From Bacillota bacterium (lineage in GTDB: Bacteria > Bacillota > UBA4882 > UBA10575), in assembly GCA_012521315.1 (NCBI GenBank), contig JAAYMP010000132.1, positions 1-11,059 of the forward strand: a stretch of 11,059 nt of DNA. Reading direction: 5' to 3'. Positions 1-7,547 of this stretch are shown one piece after another. The notes under the pieces are model-generated. The model saw nothing but the letters and a program-made list of their open reading frames with translations. It was not told where the DNA came from and searched no databases. Position numbers and translations under genes: made by a program. How positions within the stretch are numbered: the first letter of the stretch is position 1; every line of letters begins with the position of its first letter.

Positions 1-252
1 TAACTGGTTTTAACATTAATTCTATAGTTTACCATTTAAACCCTTCGTGATTTCCGGGGGTTTTTACTGGGGGTGATTGAGCGCCGGAATATGAGTGAAT
101 ACCTCCAGTGGCAAGGAGAGCAAAAGCGAATCAATGATCGGAGTAATATTGCGTATATAAGCTTATTGATAACTGAGAAATTTACACACTAATTTGGACT
201 TGATCCGCCAATCTCCCTCAACGCAGTATCATTTAACTGAGGAATTTGTTAA
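1..252. other. AT-rich stretch with only broken short reading frames
   Basis: I see no intact gene here. On the + strand a frame runs open from about 40 to a TAA at 190-192 and includes the residues SEYLQWQGEQKRINDRSN. A second frame, one base over, is open from about 176 to 355. Neither resembles a family I recognise and neither has a convincing ribosome binding site. The first shares its frame with the helicase relic downstream but is separated from it by stops at 190, 238 and 250. The stretch may be more decayed remains of that gene or unrelated non-coding DNA. Confidence 0.4.
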
Positions 253-2010
253 TGGCTCTCCTATTTTTTCAGAAAACCATTTTTACACCATTATATGGAC
301 TCAACTGAGCTCAGCTCTACATTTGAAAATAAAGCGCTTGAAGAAGATATGTTAAAAGATTATAAGACTTTTATGGATGTATTTGCCCGGCGTCTTTATG
401 GGATAAAATTAATCAAAGAATATTATGATTCATTGTCCAAGCTCTCCGCCTCTGTTGCATTGGAGAAATTGGAATGGGATTTAGTTAAAGCACAAGAAGA
501 AGTACAAAAGATCTCTTGAAATCTGTGGCTTTCATGGCTGGCCCTTTTACCGAAAAGGCTTTCCTCGGTACCGGCTGACCGGGAGACGCTCAACCAGTTT
601 AATTCATTATTGAGTATGGTCCTCTACAACCAGGAGGAAGATAATAAGCTGGCCGTACGAGTACGTTCCCAGCTAACAAAATTTTTTTCTGTGTTAAAGA
701 AATATTTGCCATGTTGGGCTATAACTTCATTGTCTACCCATGGTCGAATCCCTTTCGAACCCGGATTTTTTGATTTGCTTGTTATTGATGAAGCCAGTCA
801 GTGTGATATAGCATCGGTTATTCCATTACTTTATCGAGCAAAACGCGTTGTCGTTATTGGAGATCCGAATCAGTTGAGTCACATTTCTAGTCTTTCTGTT
901 AATCAAGATATGCAGCTTCTGATCAAGCATGGCTTAATTGATTCCTATGCTGCATGGGGGTATTCAAATAATTCCTTATTTGATCGGGCTTTGGGGTTAA
1001 GTCATTCGGATAATATAGTTAATCTCCTAGAACATCACCGTTCTCATGCTGATATTATTGAATTTTCCAATACCCACTTTTATGAAGGACAATTACGCAT
1101 CGCAACCCATTACCGTAAACTGCGACGCCCTACAACTGAAGGACCGGCAATTCGCTGGGTGGATCTGTGTGGTACTGTCACAAGGCTGCGGGAAGGGAGT
1201 ATTTGCAATAAAAAAGAGGCTCAGGCTGTAATTATGGAACTGCAGCGCCTGGTTTCCCAGGGGTATGAAGGAACTATTGGAGTCGTTACACCATTCAGAG
1301 GACAAGCGCATTTTATTCAGGAACTTCTACATAAAGACTATTCTGTGCTAGAACAAAAATTAATAACAAAATTTGGTTTCGAGGCAGATACTGTTCATAA
1401 ATTTCAAGGCGATGAAAGAGTTCTTATTCTGTTTTCTCCTGTAGTAAGCCTTGATTGTCCTGAAAGTTCGCTACATTTTTTGAAAAGGACAGGAAATCTG
1501 TTTAACGTTGCCATCACTCGTGCCCGAGCGGCCTTGATCGTGATTGGTGATCGGCAGTCTATCTTACAGTGTGATGTTAATTACTTAGTCGAGTTTGCTA
1601 AATATGTTGGTTCTTTGGAGGCTAAGGCAAAAAAAGAAAAACCTATAATTATTGATGAACTAGGGCCGGTATATCCAAATGTTTTTAGCCCGGAACAAGT
1701 ATCTGACTGGGAGAAGATTTTATATCAAGCTCTTTATAAAGTAGGGATTAAGACAATTCCGCAATATCCGGTTGAAAAATACCGGTTGGATTTAGCATTA
1801 ATAACTGAAAATGGCCGCCGTTTAGATATCGAGGTAGATGGCGAACGTTACCACAGGGATTGGAACAGGGATCTTTGTCAACGCGACCGTTTGCGGAATT
1901 GCCGGTTACAGGAGTATGGTTGGGATGTGCTTCGCTTTTGGGTTTATGAAGTTCGTGATGATCTGAAAGGCTGTATTCGGCGTGTGAAAGATTGGTTGGA
2001 ACAAGAGTAA
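253..2010 (+). pseudogene. Decayed SF1 helicase with C-terminal PD-(D/E)XK (MTES_1575-like) nuclease domain, 5' end lost and one in-frame TGA
   Basis: One frame carries coding-like sequence from 253 to the TAA at 2008-2010, broken only by TGA at 517-519. Protein-like sequence continues across the TGA (NLWLSWLALLPKRLSS at 520-567 leads into the downstream part). A start at TTG 610 is unlikely because it has no ribosome binding site and lies inside continuous coding sequence. Visible helicase motifs are VIDEASQ (motif II, codon 787), VVVIGDPNQL (III), HHRSHADIIEFSN (IV-like), VVTPFRGQ, TVHKFQGDE (V) and VAITRARAALIVIGD (VI). The last 100 residues (YRLDLAL, LDIEVDGERYHRD, GWDVLRFW) look like the small PD-(D/E)XK domain found at the end of such helicases. 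The Walker A motif (GxxGxGK[ST]), needed for ATPase activity, is absent. Full-length relatives are much longer at the N-terminus. Base composition is more AT-rich than the genes to the right, which suggests acquisition. Such helicase-nucleases often occur in accessory DNA; a defence role is inference. Confidence 0.8.
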
Positions 2011-2042
2011 GACAAGTAAAAAAGGAAATAAGAAAATTTTAA

Positions 2043-2076
2043 GAAAGAACCCTTTGGTACATGAGGGTTCTTTTTT
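2043..2076 (+). terminator. Intrinsic terminator after the helicase relic
   Basis: The hairpin AGAACCCT (2046-2053) / AGGGTTCT (2064-2071) pairs perfectly around a 10-base loop and extends outward by A-T pairs. A T-run follows at 2071-2076. It lies 33 bases past the helicase stop and separates it from the secreted-protein gene. Confidence 0.85.
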
Positions 2077-2099
2077 ATTGGTTGCCGCTTTTTACGAAC

Positions 2100-2127
2100 C
2101 ACTAACGCAGGAATATTTTTATTAGTG
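2100..2127. promoter_or_regulatory. Small inverted repeat in the AT-rich upstream region of the secreted-protein gene
   Basis: CACTAA (2100-2105) and TTAGTG (2122-2127) form a 6-base inverted repeat with a 16-base spacer, about 50 bases before the next start codon. It could be an operator or a short hairpin. No convincing -35/-10 pair is visible nearby, so this is a weak call. Confidence 0.2.
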
Positions 2128-2173
2128 TAGAAAATATTTAACTGCAAATAAGCTTAAATAAGGAGGCCGGCTG

Positions 2174-3589
2174 ATGAAAGCGAACTTGAGGCGGCAAGCA
2201 CTCGTGGCTATGGTGGCCGTTTTATTTTTCTTCTCTTTTTCCGGTGTTGCTTTGGCGCTGGTAGAGAATGACCTGCAGCTTTTGTGGGACAGTTTGGCGG
2301 AGGAGGATTACCAGCGGGCTTTGGAACTGGCCGTTGCCCAGGGACAGGAAAACCCGTTATATTTTTTACTGGCGTTTTATTTGTCCCATGTTTCTTTTAA
2401 TTCCAGTGCGGAGATAAGGCTGATTCTCTGGCAATATTACACACTGCCGAGCGGAGACGAGTCCCTCCAGACCTTTGCCGGTGACTTGGCGCAATACGCG
2501 GCGGAAAAGCCATTCGTTTATAAACTGGCTATGGCGATTGTTGAGTTTAACGAGTATCGGAACAAAGCCGAAGCGGTCAAGCTGGTCCAGGAGTCGCTGG
2601 CGGAACGGGAGACGGCCCTAGGGTACTATTTGGATTATTGTTTCACCGATAATGCGGAGAGTTGCAAAAAAGCGGCCCTTTTATCGCAACGGCCGGCCTA
2701 TTTAAACCAACACCTGTTAATCCTGGACTATAACGAAAAAATTGAAAGTGGCCGTGAACCAGAGAAAGACAAATATGTGACGGAATTAGAAAAGCTGCTG
2801 GCCAACGACGATTATTATTTTGACATCGATAATTATCACAATTTTATCCAATTGGGGCTGGGTGAGAAGTGGGTAAGTGCGATCGGACCTTCCGGGCCCA
2901 ACAATGAACCGTTCTTTGGGGCGCTTTGTGATTTTACAGCATGGGATTCTTTTCCCAAATTCGCACCCCGCCACCAAATTCTCATGACCCTGGCGGTGGC
3001 TGGTCCGGGCGGGCAAAACAGTTGGCATGGAGAGCAGTTGCTTGGCCGGATCGATGAAGAAACCCTGGAGATTTATGCGCCGCTCGTCAAAATGATCAGG
3101 ATCTATGAAAATTTCCATGATTACCAGTACGAAGAGGTTTACCGGCTGGCCAATGAATTGCTGGCGATGATCACCGACCCCTTTTACTTTCTTTACTTCT
3201 ATGACCTCGCTTATGAATATGAGATGTTCTTTTTCGCCGACTATTATCCGGACCAGACAATGATTGACAAAGCGGTCCTTATTTATGACAAAGCCTACCA
3301 ATTGGCGCCGCCCGACTCCCCTTACTGGCAGGGTATGGCTTTACGCGGCAAAGGGCGGAGCCAGTATTATGCCGGGCGATACCAGGATTCGCTGGCGACG
3401 CTAACGAAGGTGTTGGCGTTGACTGATGACCCCGTCAGCTATATCTTTATCTGTCTTGATTATTATGCCCTCGGGGACCTGGAGAATGGTGCGGCCTGGG
3501 AGGAAAAGGTCCGTTCCTTCTTTGCCGGGTACGACAATACTCTTCAGGATTTTGAACGGCTGTTGGGTGAAGTAAAAGGCGGGACATGA
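2174..3589 (+). CDS. Secreted TPR-like protein of unknown function
   Basis: The start is ATG 2174, preceded by AGGAGG at 2161-2166 with a 7-base spacer. The product has 471 residues. It begins with a signal peptide: a basic N-terminus (MKANLRRQ), a hydrophobic core at about residues 9-28, and a likely signal peptidase I site near VALA. There is no lipobox cysteine. The rest is rich in aromatic and acidic residues and mostly helical in character. Near residues 375-450 the pattern AVLIYDKAYQLAP ... GKGRSQYYAGRYQDSLATL ... YYALGDLENGAAWEEKV fits two or three tetratricopeptide-type repeats, which usually mediate protein contacts. No catalytic motif is recognisable. It would act outside the cytoplasmic membrane. 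The fructokinase follows 92 bases later with no terminator between, so co-transcription is possible, but a shared function is not evident. Confidence 0.85.
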   Translation: MKANLRRQALVAMVAVLFFFSFSGVALALVENDLQLLWDSLAEEDYQRALELAVAQGQENPLYFLLAFYLSHVSFNSSAEIRLILWQYYTLPSGDESLQTFAGDLAQYAAEKPFVYKLAMAIVEFNEYRNKAEAVKLVQESLAERETALGYYLDYCFTDNAESCKKAALLSQRPAYLNQHLLILDYNEKIESGREPEKDKYVTELEKLLANDDYYFDIDNYHNFIQLGLGEKWVSAIGPSGPNNEPFFGALCDFTAWDSFPKFAPRHQILMTLAVAGPGGQNSWHGEQLLGRIDEETLEIYAPLVKMIRIYENFHDYQYEEVYRLANELLAMITDPFYFLYFYDLAYEYEMFFFADYYPDQTMIDKAVLIYDKAYQLAPPDSPYWQGMALRGKGRSQYYAGRYQDSLATLTKVLALTDDPVSYIFICLDYYALGDLENGAAWEEKVRSFFAGYDNTLQDFERLLGEVKGGT

Positions 3590-3681
3590 TTAATAATGGA
3601 TTATGGTAAGGTATTTTGCCATACAGGCCAAAATGAAGCCGTTTCGGGTTAAGGGTTGAATAAGAGAGTAAGGGGATGACA

Positions 3682-4551
3682 ATGATCTACGGAGCGATTG
3701 AAGCCGGCGGGACGAAGATGGTCTGTGCCATCGGGACAGCCGATGGTCAACTTCTGGCGGAAGCCACCTTTGCCACTAAAGATCCGTTGGAAACCACCCG
3801 GGAACTGGCGGCTTTCTTCCAGGGGAAGAGGATTAAGGCTTTAGGGATCGGGTCCTTCGGGCCGGTGGATTTAAACCCCGCCTCCCCAACCTACGGTCAT
3901 ATTTTGGATACGCCCAAACTTGCTTGGCGCCATTTTGATTTCGCCGGCACGTTGCAACGGGCCTTGGAGGTTCCGGTGGGCATCGACACGGATGTCAACG
4001 CGGCCTGCCTTGGCGAGATGACCTACGGGTGTGCGCAAGGCCTCAAGAATGTAGTTTATTTAACAGTGGGGACCGGCATTGGGGCCGGGATTGCCATTGA
4101 CGGGAAGCTCTTACATGGCATGCTGCATCCGGAGGCCGGCCATATTTTGCTGGAGCCCCATCCGGAGGATACCTACGCCGGGAACTGTCCCTACCATAAA
4201 AAGTGTTTGGAAGGGATGGCTTCCGGACCGGCCATTGCGGAGAGATGGGGTGCCCCGGCGGCCGACTTGCATGACAACCCCAAAGTATGGGAGTGGGAAA
4301 GTTACTATCTCGGGCAGGCGCTGGTCAACTATATTTTAGTTTTATCGCCGGAAAAGATTATTTTAGGCGGCGGCGTGATGAAGCAGATGCAGTTATTCCC
4401 ACTAGTCCGCCGCCAGGTGGCGCGTCTGATCAATGGATATCTTAAAACAAAAGAATTGAATGACCTGGGTAACTTTATTGTGCCAAGCAGTTTAGAGGGC
4501 CGCCAGGGGATCCTGGGGGCTTTGGAGTTGGCGAAGAGAGCCGGAGCGTAA
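3682..4551 (+). CDS. scrK: ROK-family fructokinase
   Basis: The enzyme phosphorylates fructose to fructose 6-phosphate with ATP in the cytoplasm. The product has 289 residues, the usual length for the YdhR/GmuE-type fructokinases of Bacillota. Family marks in order: an N-terminal phosphate loop GAIEAGGTKMVCAIG, GIGSFGPVDL, the catalytic region DTDVNAACLGE, the second phosphate motif VYLTVGTGIGAG, the zinc-binding block GHILLEPHPEDTYAGNCPYH followed by KKCLEG, and PEKIILGGGVM near the C-terminus. The zinc block with CPYH..C is typical of fructose-specific ROK kinases. I prefer the ATG at 3682 to the one at 3676, because AAGGGG (3670-3675) touches the first ATG but sits six bases from the second, and family members begin M-x-YGAIEAGG. 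The gene converges on the S41 protease gene with only 12 bases between stop codons and no clear terminator. Confidence 0.88.
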   Translation: MIYGAIEAGGTKMVCAIGTADGQLLAEATFATKDPLETTRELAAFFQGKRIKALGIGSFGPVDLNPASPTYGHILDTPKLAWRHFDFAGTLQRALEVPVGIDTDVNAACLGEMTYGCAQGLKNVVYLTVGTGIGAGIAIDGKLLHGMLHPEAGHILLEPHPEDTYAGNCPYHKKCLEGMASGPAIAERWGAPAADLHDNPKVWEWESYYLGQALVNYILVLSPEKIILGGGVMKQMQLFPLVRRQVARLINGYLKTKELNDLGNFIVPSSLEGRQGILGALELAKRAGA

Positions 4552-4563
4552 TCCTGAATTTAT

Positions 4564-5931
4564 TCATCTTGCTGAATCAATTAATTGAACAGCCAGCTTC
4601 ATTTGGGGATCGGTTCCTTCCAGGTAATCTTGGAGGGTTGGCGTAATCCGGTAGTCCGGCTCGATCCCTCTTCCCGGCGGCAGGTTGGATACGGTCGTGG
4701 CAAACGCCGTGGTTGCGCAATGCAGCCGGAGCTTGGTGTGGCGCAGGGTAACATTGATGGAGGCATCGGTGCATAAATAGGAACCGCCTGACTCTTCCCC
4801 GATAAAGACACCGATCCCATGGGACTTCAATAGCGAGCAGAGGTGACCGGTGGTCGAAAAGGAAGCTCCGTTGATTAAGACATACAGACGGCCGGTAAAC
4901 CGGTGTTCCGCCGGTTGTATTGGTTTTTTGTACTTGGCATAATAAAACGGCGGTTCACTAAAATAGGTGGTGGGCGTACTGATCAAGTAGGACAAAAGGT
5001 AGGACGAATAATAGGGGCTGCCACCCCAGTTATCCCGTAAATCCAGAATCAGGTGGGATATTTCTTTCACCGCCACTTCCTGGAAGAAGGCATCGATGAA
5101 AGCCCGGTACTTTTTCTTGTCGCGCAGGCTAAAGGACTTGATGGACAAGAGGGCGTAATCTTCCGTGAAAGCGCTGGTGTAGAGGTTGTTCCCGCGGGGA
5201 TAGTAAATACTCATGGTCGTCATCGGTAGCTGTTGATTGTTGATGCCGTCCACGGTTTTGGTGACGGTTTGCTCATTTCCGGTCCCACGGTAAACCAGGG
5301 TAAATTGGGCGGCATTGTCGATGAAATAGTGGTAGAGGCCGTTAAACCAATGGTTCATCAGGTAATCCTTTTTCGACGTATTGTAACCGTCCGCGGTAAG
5401 GTTTGGCAAAAGCGCACTGATGATGTCAGCCGTCTTTTGGCCGTTGATCATTAAGATCTCTGCTCCGGCGGGGATGCCCTGACCGGAGAGATCCTGGAGA
5501 ACATAAGCGCGGTCATCGATGACCCGGATCAAGACCGGTAAAAACCTTCCGTTCTTGCGCAAGTAGTCCTCGTATGCTTTTGAAACAACTAAGTTGGTGT
5601 GACCACAGCGTAAACTCCCCACCAGCGGGGAGAGCACCCGGTAAAACTCCAACTCGGTCATCTGGTCGCGGAGTAACTCATACTGAGTAGCAAAGAGCCC
5701 GAATAATTCCTGCGGATCCACATAGATTTTTGGGTGTCTTTTTTCGATGATCTTCCGGAGCTGGTTGAAGTCTTCCTGCAACTGGGACAAAGGGTATCTT
5801 TTCTCCTCGATGGAAAGTTTGGCACCACTGTTTGGCCCGTTGGCAACGGCAATCCATTGCTGCTGGAGTCCGTCGCCAATCGCAGTGAAAAGTACGAGGG
5901 TCAAGGCCCCCAGGATCAGTGCTCTCCTCAT
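4564..5931 (-). CDS. Exported S41-family (C-terminal processing peptidase-like) serine protease
   Basis: The product has 455 residues. An N-terminal hydrophobic segment (residues 4-18, ALILGALTLVLFTAI) acts as signal peptide or anchor, so it works outside the cytoplasmic membrane. Residues 45-115 form the helical S41 N-terminal part with the conserved GHT motif (residues 110-112). Residues 150-175 (GIPAGAEILMINGQ) look like a reduced PDZ-like segment. The protease core is at about 255-415: LILDLRDNWGGS, then VLINGASFSTTGH with the probable nucleophile Ser359, then GVFIGEESGGSY. RGIEPDYRI near the C-terminus is also typical of the family. On the minus strand, GGAAAGGA lies about 10 bases before the ATG. 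The gene follows the beta-barrel gene by 55 bases and is probably in its operon. Known S41 proteins trim or degrade exported proteins; the substrate here is unknown. The Ser assignment is by motif only. Confidence 0.87.
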   Translation of the reverse strand: MRRALILGALTLVLFTAIGDGLQQQWIAVANGPNSGAKLSIEEKRYPLSQLQEDFNQLRKIIEKRHPKIYVDPQELFGLFATQYELLRDQMTELEFYRVLSPLVGSLRCGHTNLVVSKAYEDYLRKNGRFLPVLIRVIDDRAYVLQDLSGQGIPAGAEILMINGQKTADIISALLPNLTADGYNTSKKDYLMNHWFNGLYHYFIDNAAQFTLVYRGTGNEQTVTKTVDGINNQQLPMTTMSIYYPRGNNLYTSAFTEDYALLSIKSFSLRDKKKYRAFIDAFFQEVAVKEISHLILDLRDNWGGSPYYSSYLLSYLISTPTTYFSEPPFYYAKYKKPIQPAEHRFTGRLYVLINGASFSTTGHLCSLLKSHGIGVFIGEESGGSYLCTDASINVTLRHTKLRLHCATTAFATTVSNLPPGRGIEPDYRITPTLQDYLEGTDPQMKLAVQLIDSAR

Positions 5932-5986
5932 GTCCGCTCATTCCTTTCCTCTTCGTTTACTTCCCCGTTGGTTGTTGCAAAAGGTT

Positions 5987-6511
5987 CTAGAAGACAAATC
6001 CGACTTGTCCATTTAGGCCGCGAATTGTGTGGTAACCCAATCCGAACTGGAGTTTTGCCCATTGATACTTGAGCCCTATGGAATGAGCAAGCGTCGTCTC
6101 CGTGGTTAAATACTGATTATACTTTTTCCCGGTGTCGGGGTCTTGCACGGTCTGGCCAAGTTCATGATAGTATAAACCAAGGCCGCCGTAAATAAGGAAT
6201 TGTTTGGAGAGATCAACAAGAAAAAGCAGGTCCAACCCACCGGTACTGGTGCGCTGTTCAACACCTAATAGTTGATAATCGTCGGGCCAGGGACCGAAAT
6301 AATCAATACCGTTCTGATACACCACGTCATTAAGAAATCCTACTTCCAGCGCATAACTGCGCCAGGCATATCCCAGACTGAAGCTGGAGCAGTTGTCCTT
6401 TTCTCCCCTGGAGACCCAGAGCGCCCGGTCCACGGCCATGGAGGGTTGGGCCAGGCTAAGCAGGATTAATCCGCCGGCCAAAAAGATTAGTTGTTTGCGC
6501 ATAAAGTTCAT
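5987..6511 (-). CDS. Putative outer-membrane beta-barrel protein
   Basis: The product has about 174 residues with a signal peptide (MRKQ, hydrophobic core LIFLAGGLILLSLA, cleavage near PSMA/VD). The mature part alternates polar and hydrophobic residues in strand-sized blocks: SFSLGYAWRSYALEVGFL, LDLLFLVDLSKQFLIYGGLG, LAHSIGLKYQWAKLQFGLGY and a final NGQVGFVF. Ending on phenylalanine after an alternating strand is the hallmark of outer-membrane barrels recognised by the BAM machinery. I recognise no specific family. Start choice: the sequence GGGAGGAG (6524-6517) precedes two ATGs, at 6514 and 6511. The second has the better spacing (7 bases from GGGAGG), while an upstream in-frame TTG at 6526 overlaps the ribosome binding site. 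The S41 protease gene follows 55 bases later. A secreted beta-rich protein of a monoderm is the alternative. Confidence 0.65.
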   Translation of the reverse strand: MNFMRKQLIFLAGGLILLSLAQPSMAVDRALWVSRGEKDNCSSFSLGYAWRSYALEVGFLNDVVYQNGIDYFGPWPDDYQLLGVEQRTSTGGLDLLFLVDLSKQFLIYGGLGLYYHELGQTVQDPDTGKKYNQYLTTETTLAHSIGLKYQWAKLQFGLGYHTIRGLNGQVGFVF

Positions 6512-6555
6512 CATATCTCCTCCCAAAAATTGCTTTATTCGCTGTTGTCACTGAT

Positions 6556-6599
6556 AAGATACAGGAAAATACGTTGTTTGTCGCCTAACTAAAGTTAGG
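6556..6599 (-). promoter_or_regulatory. Possible promoter and operator palindrome for the beta-barrel/protease pair
   Basis: Read on the minus strand, GCGACA (6584-6579) and TATCTT (6561-6556) are separated by exactly 17 bases. Each matches the sigma-A consensus at four of six positions, so the promoter is weak or needs an activator. Directly upstream is a perfect inverted repeat, CCTAAC (6584-6589) / GTTAGG (6594-6599), with a 4-base centre. It touches the -35 box, a usual place for a regulator site. Read in the + direction it is followed by TTTT and could instead be a weak terminator, but no + strand gene lies upstream. Confidence 0.35.
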
Positions 6600-6729
6600 T
6601 TTTGGGTTGGTTTTCCGGGTTTTTATCTTCGGAAAGTTGGGGGTGGATAACCGGCTCCGGGCGATCCACCGCAGCCGGGAACTGGGGATTTTGTAACAGT
6701 TCCACCCAAAGCTGGGCTTGCCGCTCCAT
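6595..6729 (-). CDS. Possible small protein of 44 residues, unknown
   Basis: An ATG-started frame (MERQAQLWVELLQNPQ) lies on the minus strand in the divergent gap, upstream of the beta-barrel gene. It is hydrophilic and proline-rich toward the end, with no signal peptide or membrane segment, and its codon use looks like that of the neighbours. The only ribosome binding site is poor: AAAAGG touches the ATG and GGGA sits slightly further up. Its stop codon falls in the palindrome at 6584-6599. The frame stays open upstream as a shadow of the lipoprotein gene, which weakens the case. I do not recognise it. Confidence 0.25.
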   Translation of the reverse strand: MERQAQLWVELLQNPQFPAAVDRPEPVIHPQLSEDKNPENQPKT

Positions 6730-6811
6730 CCTTTTCCCGCGTAAAACCGGAGAATTCGTATAAAATAACTTTGCTATATTAAATTCGGTAAGGGATGGAT
6801 TAAGCAGCAAA

Positions 6812-7414
6812 ATGAAGGTCGTCGGCTCGAAAACCATAATTTTTTTATCGCTATTGGTCATTCTCAGTCTCTTGTTCAGCGGCTGTGCCGCGTACAGCGG
6901 GTTTTGGGACCGGTTATGGGAAAGGCTGGGCTTTGACCGGTTACCGCCGGAAGTAAAGCCGGAAAGCCCGCCACCGGAAGAGAACCGCGATGACCATGGC
7001 GAACTGGTCGAAGATGTCCCGGAAACTCTAAGTGAGTTTGAAGAAAAGGTCTTTACCCAAATCAATAACTACCGGGCGAACAAAGGCCTGAATACCTTGG
7101 CAATTGACAAACGCCTGGTTGAACAAGCCCGCCTTCATAGCCGGAATATGGGCCAGGGTAAGGTCCCCTTTAGCCATCAAGGATTCCAGGAGCGGGTTTC
7201 GGCGGCCGGGATCCCCTATAAAGCCGCGGCCGAGAATGTGGCCTATAATAACTATCCGGATCCCGCGACGGCGGCCGTTGAGGGCTGGATCGCCAGCGAA
7301 GGCCACCGGAGAAATATTGAAGGCCATTTTGATCTGACCGGGATCGGGGTGTACCGAAACGAGCAAGGCTATTATTACCTGACCCAGTTGTTTATGTTGA
7401 GCGGGAAGGAATGA
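6812..7414 (+). CDS. CAP/SCP-domain (YkwD-like) lipoprotein
   Basis: The product has 200 residues. The N-terminus is a lipoprotein signal with lipobox LFSGC, so Cys25 would be lipidated and the protein anchored to the outer face of the cytoplasmic membrane. Residues 26-70 form a proline- and acid-rich linker. Residues 71-197 are a CAP domain: FEEKVFTQINNYRANKGL, ARLHSRNM, FSHQGFQERV, AAENVAY, GWIASEGHRRNIEG, TGIGVYR and YYLTQLF. The two histidines (SH and GH) and the glutamate of AEN are the conserved cavity residues of the family. The bacterial members are common on Bacillota cell surfaces and spores, but their biochemical role is poorly known. The ribosome binding site is weak: only AAGGGA about 16 bases before ATG 6812, although no better in-frame start is present. 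A terminator follows. Confidence 0.88.
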   Translation: MKVVGSKTIIFLSLLVILSLLFSGCAAYSGFWDRLWERLGFDRLPPEVKPESPPPEENRDDHGELVEDVPETLSEFEEKVFTQINNYRANKGLNTLAIDKRLVEQARLHSRNMGQGKVPFSHQGFQERVSAAGIPYKAAAENVAYNNYPDPATAAVEGWIASEGHRRNIEGHFDLTGIGVYRNEQGYYYLTQLFMLSGKE

Positions 7415-7438
7415 GATTAACTACAAATTGGAAGTGGC

Positions 7439-7480
7439 GAAAGGCTATGTTGGGAACCGGCATAGCCTTTCTTGTTTCTT
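7439..7480 (+). terminator. Intrinsic terminator after the CAP lipoprotein gene
   Basis: GAAAGGCTATG (7439-7449) pairs perfectly with CATAGCCTTTC (7461-7471) around an 11-base loop. A T-rich tail (TTGTTTCTT) follows. It cleanly separates the lipoprotein gene from the next promoter. Confidence 0.88.
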
Positions 7481-7488
7481 CATTACGC

Positions 7489-7523
7489 TTGACAATTTGT
7501 AAAGTACTTTGTATTATAAAGTA
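7489..7523 (+). promoter_or_regulatory. Sigma-A promoter overlaid by AAAGTA/TACTTT operator half-sites
   Basis: TTGACA (7489-7494) and TATTAT (7512-7517) with a 17-base spacer make a near-consensus promoter. Three related half-sites overlap it: AAAGTA at 7501-7506, TACTTT at 7505-7510 and AAAGTA at 7518-7523. The first two form the palindrome AAAGTACTTT within the spacer. The last two form a 6-base inverted repeat around the -10 box. The 9-mers TGTAAAGTA (7498) and TATAAAGTA (7515) are also direct repeats 17 bases apart. A repressor here would block polymerase, and the winged-helix regulator encoded in the same operon is the obvious candidate (inference). Confidence 0.8.
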
Positions 7524-7547
7524 AAGACAAAGAATGGAGGTGAGTTG

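Noticed and set aside
517..519. TGA read as selenocysteine or as a reassigned sense codon
   Set aside because: No SECIS-like hairpin is evident after it, the family has no known Sec here, and other genes in the window (2174-3589, 4564-5931, 7548-8102) end with TGA as a normal stop.
610..2010. Helicase-nuclease gene starting at TTG 610
   Set aside because: There is no ribosome binding site before 610, and the same frame continues upstream with family-like sequence to the TGA at 517-519. It is the tail of a broken longer gene.
2786..3301. Minus-strand 171-codon frame
   Set aside because: It lies wholly inside the secreted protein gene, has no family resemblance or ribosome binding site, and is a shadow frame.
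3606..3628. Hairpin ATGGTAA/TTGCCAT between the secreted protein and fructokinase genes as a terminator
   Set aside because: The stem is short, has a wobble pair, and no T-run follows.
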